Assembly: GCA_945631445.1 (NCBI GenBank)
Contig: CALZCR010000071.1
Location: 1-7,591, forward strand
Direction: 5' to 3'
Origin: an uncultured Corynebacterium sp.
GTDB lineage: Bacteria; Actinomycetota; Actinomycetes; Mycobacteriales; Mycobacteriaceae
DNA length: 7,591 bases
Made by a program: the position numbers and the translations under genes. Numbering within the stretch: the first letter of the stretch is position 1; each line of letters begins with the position of its first letter. The notes beneath the pieces were generated by a model. The model worked only from the letters and a program-made list of their open reading frames with translations. It made no database searches and was not told the origin of the DNA. Positions 5,613 to 7,591 of the stretch are shown here, piece after piece.

Positions 5613-7389
5613 CCGGGCCTTCCCCGCCGCCGGAATAATCGGCGTCGTCGACGTCGCGGATCACCTCTTTGCCCATGGCGTGTTCGACCATGCCCACCAG
5701 TCGGCGACGGCGGTCCGCGAAAAACCCGGTGGCGTCGGAGCGCCGCATCAGCTCCGGGTCCATCTCGTGGGAAGAGAGCGTCTGGTGGAACTCGTCGTTT
5801 TCCATCAGCGACTTGGACTGCACCCGCACCAGGTAGCGGGCGGGGTCGTAGCCCGTGATGACGACCTCCGTGCGCTTGCTCATCGGGGTGCGGTTGAGCA
5901 CGGAGTCCGCCAGCACCGGCTCGACGCCGTTCTCCTGGCACCACTGGCGCGGGAAGACATGCCCGAATTCAGGGTCGAGCTCGTCGTAGGACCACCGGTC
6001 GAAGATGCGGCCGGTGCGCCAGTCCCGCGCGCCCCGGCCCATCAGCAGCGCGTAGATCCCCTGCCACACGCCGGAGTCCTCGTCGATGGACAGCAGCCGG
6101 GATTCGGTGAACGCCGCGCCGGCGACGGTGTCAGGGACGGGCGCGTCGTCCTCCCGCACCCAGGCGACCACCTCGTCGACGTCGCGGGCGGCCCGGATGG
6201 TCACGGCGGCGGAACCGTAGAGTTCCCCGAATACCCCGGACCAGAACCATCGGTTGAGACGGTTCATTCCGCGGCTTTCGGTGAGCGCTCCCGGCGTCTC
6301 GTCCAGCCGGGCGAGAATCACGGCCAAGGGCACGATCTGTGCCGTATAGGGCACCTGTTCCGTGGTCAGGATGCAGCGCTGGGCGAGAAATTCCGCGGCT
6401 TTGCGGAAACTGTCGCGCAGCTGGTCGACGGCCGGGCGGTAGTCCTCCAGACGCAGGTTGACGATGTCTTCGCGCTGGCCGCGGCCGCGTCCGCGGCGAC
6501 CGGTGACCAGCAGGCTGACTGCGGTGAGGAAACGGGTGCGGTCGATGCCGTCCAGGGCCGGGTACTGCCGCAGGATGGCTTCCGTCTGTGTCCAGGACTG
6601 GGTCAGCGAAAACGTGGGGTCCTCCGTGGAGTACACGGCGGTGAGCAGTTCGAAGACGTCCATCTGCAGGCCCATCTGGTTCGCTTGCGCGAAGATGGAG
6701 CCCACGCCGGCGCGGGCGGTCTCTCTGCCCAGCCGGATCATGGGCACGTCGTAGGCGCTGAGCGGCGTGGCGACGGTGGACTGGAAGGTCTTGATTCGGG
6801 CCAGAAACTCCGGGTCGGCGCTGGCCGCCATGTCGAAGAGCATGCCGGTGCTTTCGTCGCTGAGCAGACTGGCCACGGGGATGCACCCGGCGGCGACGCA
6901 CGCTTCCCGGCTGTCCAGCCGGTGCTTGAGCCGGGGGCCGAAGTGCGAGGTGACCTCACCGTTTTCGTCGACCGAGAAGACCGCCTCGTCCGGCATGACG
7001 TCTTCTTCGACCGCCTTGGCCACGTCGACGAGGTAACGGCGCCTGATCCGCTTGGAACGGAAATCGACGGTGTCGACCAGCCCTGCGGCCCGGAAGCTCT
7101 GGTACAGCCCGGTCAGGCGCTGTTGCCCGTCGAGAAGCAGCAGGCCGGGGTCCTCCCCCGTATCGGGCGCGCCCGCCATGGGGCGCGGCCGGAACCGCAT
7201 CGGCTCATTGCGGGTGTCCAGCGCCAGCAACGCGCCCACCGGATACCCCCGCAACACCGTGACGATCAGGGAACGGACCCGGTCGGTGTCCCAGGAAAAG
7301 CTGCGCTGGAAATCCGGGAGCTGCAGCTCGCCGTGGTTGATGCGGGCGAAGAGGTCCGGCAGTGAGTAACTGGGCGTGGTGAAAGCCAT
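5596..7389 (-). CDS. DUF262 (GmrSD-type) protein with C-terminal HNH-like region
   Basis: 597 residues. The N-terminal DUF262 (GmrSD N) domain shows LQLPDFQRSFSWD (22-34), RGYPVGALL (47-55) and the signature LLLDGQQRLTGLYQ (83-96). The DGQQR loop (87-91) is ParB/Srx-like and is associated in the family with nucleotide binding and hydrolysis. A helical middle region follows. The C-terminus carries an HNH-like segment, GHVFPRQWC (from 476) with VLNRTPMSKRTE (497-508), resembling HIFP...N..N of the DUF1524-type half. Family members include type IV restriction enzymes that cut modified DNA, so a DNA-defence nuclease is the first guess. The residues before H477 and at 508 are unusual (see findings). 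There is no second restriction gene, methylase or integrase nearby. It starts 41 nt after the CDF stop. ATG at 7389 has no clear Shine-Dalgarno but has a TAGACT box placed for a leaderless mRNA. Confidence 0.88.
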   Translation of the reverse strand: MAFTTPSYSLPDLFARINHGELQLPDFQRSFSWDTDRVRSLIVTVLRGYPVGALLALDTRNEPMRFRPRPMAGAPDTGEDPGLLLLDGQQRLTGLYQSFRAAGLVDTVDFRSKRIRRRYLVDVAKAVEEDVMPDEAVFSVDENGEVTSHFGPRLKHRLDSREACVAAGCIPVASLLSDESTGMLFDMAASADPEFLARIKTFQSTVATPLSAYDVPMIRLGRETARAGVGSIFAQANQMGLQMDVFELLTAVYSTEDPTFSLTQSWTQTEAILRQYPALDGIDRTRFLTAVSLLVTGRRGRGRGQREDIVNLRLEDYRPAVDQLRDSFRKAAEFLAQRCILTTEQVPYTAQIVPLAVILARLDETPGALTESRGMNRLNRWFWSGVFGELYGSAAVTIRAARDVDEVVAWVREDDAPVPDTVAGAAFTESRLLSIDEDSGVWQGIYALLMGRGARDWRTGRIFDRWSYDELDPEFGHVFPRQWCQENGVEPVLADSVLNRTPMSKRTEVVITGYDPARYLVRVQSKSLMENDEFHQTLSSHEMDPELMRRSDATGFFADRRRRLVGMVEHAMGKEVIRDVDDADYSGGGEGPDAFAG

Positions 7390-7395
7390 GCCGAA

Positions 7396-7401
7396 AGTCT
7401 A
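7396..7401 (-). promoter_or_regulatory. Candidate -10 for a leaderless DUF262 transcript
   Basis: TAGACT on the minus strand fits TANANT and ends 6 nt before the A of ATG (7389). Transcription would therefore begin at or next to the start codon. The -35 position (CCTCGC) has no match, and no Shine-Dalgarno is seen, both common in actinobacterial leaderless genes. Confidence 0.35.
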
Positions 7402-7430
7402 TCCGGTGGCCCGGTTCGGCGAGGGCTGAG

Positions 7431-7591
7431 CTAGTCGCACACGAATTCGTGGCTTGCATGGTCCTGGTGCTCGAGCTGAATCGTGGAGTGTTCGATCCCG
7501 AAGGCGCGCAACCGCGCCTGTGCCTCATCGAGGACGCCGCAGCGGGAATCGTGGTCCTCGTCGATCACCAGGTGGCAAGTGGCCAGGTTGT
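7431..7591 (-). CDS. Cation diffusion facilitator transporter, C-terminal end (5' part outside window)
   Basis: Only the last 52 residues and the TAG stop (7431-7433) are in the window. The reading frame gives NLATCHLVIDEDHDSRCG, then a helix (VLDEAQARLRAFG) and IEHSTIQLEH, ending HASHEFVCD. This is the ferredoxin-like cytoplasmic C-terminal domain of CzcD/ZitB-type CDF exporters: a beta strand with H, an amphipathic helix, then EHSTIQLE and a His/Cys-containing tail. The family exports Zn, Cd or Co in exchange for protons. The tail His and Cys residues are possible metal ligands. The exact metal cannot be told from this fragment. The DUF262 gene follows after 41 nt in the same direction; no terminator is visible between them. 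Confidence 0.82.
   Translation of the reverse strand, partial: NLATCHLVIDEDHDSRCGVLDEAQARLRAFGIEHSTIQLEHQDHASHEFVCD

Noticed and set aside
5680..7365. 561-codon plus-strand open frame opposite the DUF262 gene
   Set aside because: The minus strand carries the conserved DUF262 motifs. The plus frame has shadow composition and no motif.
1..7591. CRISPR array, tRNA, rRNA, insertion sequence or phage integration site
   Set aside because: No regularly spaced repeats, no tRNA-like or rRNA-like sequence, no transposase or integrase, and no paired terminal repeats with target duplication were seen.

Overview
The window looks like the chromosome of a high-GC Corynebacterium. SerA and LeuB agree closely, from memory, with the C. 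glutamicum proteins in length and in long stretches of sequence. Two lipoproteins with standard lipoboxes and start-proximal motifs of the TANANT type fit an actinobacterium. The genus is inferred by recall, not by a database search. All genes I can support lie on the minus strand, so transcription runs from high to low coordinates.

Layout in transcription order: (1) 7591-7431, the C-terminal end of a cation diffusion facilitator (CDF) metal transporter. (2) 7389-5596, a 597-residue DUF262/GmrSD-type protein with a DGQQR motif and a C-terminal HNH-like region. It is followed, with a 17-nt overlap, by (3) 5612-4689, a 307-residue lipoprotein. (4) A 160-nt intergenic stretch with a candidate promoter leads to serA (4528-2945). 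Its stop codon abuts a small membrane-anchored protein of unknown function (2944-2447), and leuB (2357-1338) follows. (5) A 308-nt gap holds three inverted repeats and one terminator-like hairpin. (6) A second lipoprotein (1029 down to the window edge, 3' end missing) appears to start at CTG.

serA and leuB supply the first step of serine biosynthesis and the third step of leucine biosynthesis. The small gene between them is probably co-transcribed with serA. leuB may also have its own promoter, since an 89-nt gap with a palindrome precedes it. The two lipoproteins on either side of this biosynthetic block are homologous: a gap-free offset of 18 residues links their N-terminal halves, and a second conserved block follows. 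The upstream one lacks the C-terminal 'FYGHP' domain of the downstream one.

The closest thing to a non-housekeeping system is the DUF262 gene coupled to a lipoprotein gene. The DUF262 family includes type IV restriction enzymes (GmrSD), but this copy has no recognisable defence neighbours in the window, and its HNH-like motif looks altered. I do not see a complete new system. The points most worth checking are the DUF262-lipoprotein coupling, the lipoprotein paralogy, the CTG start, and the 36-bp perfect palindrome downstream of leuB.
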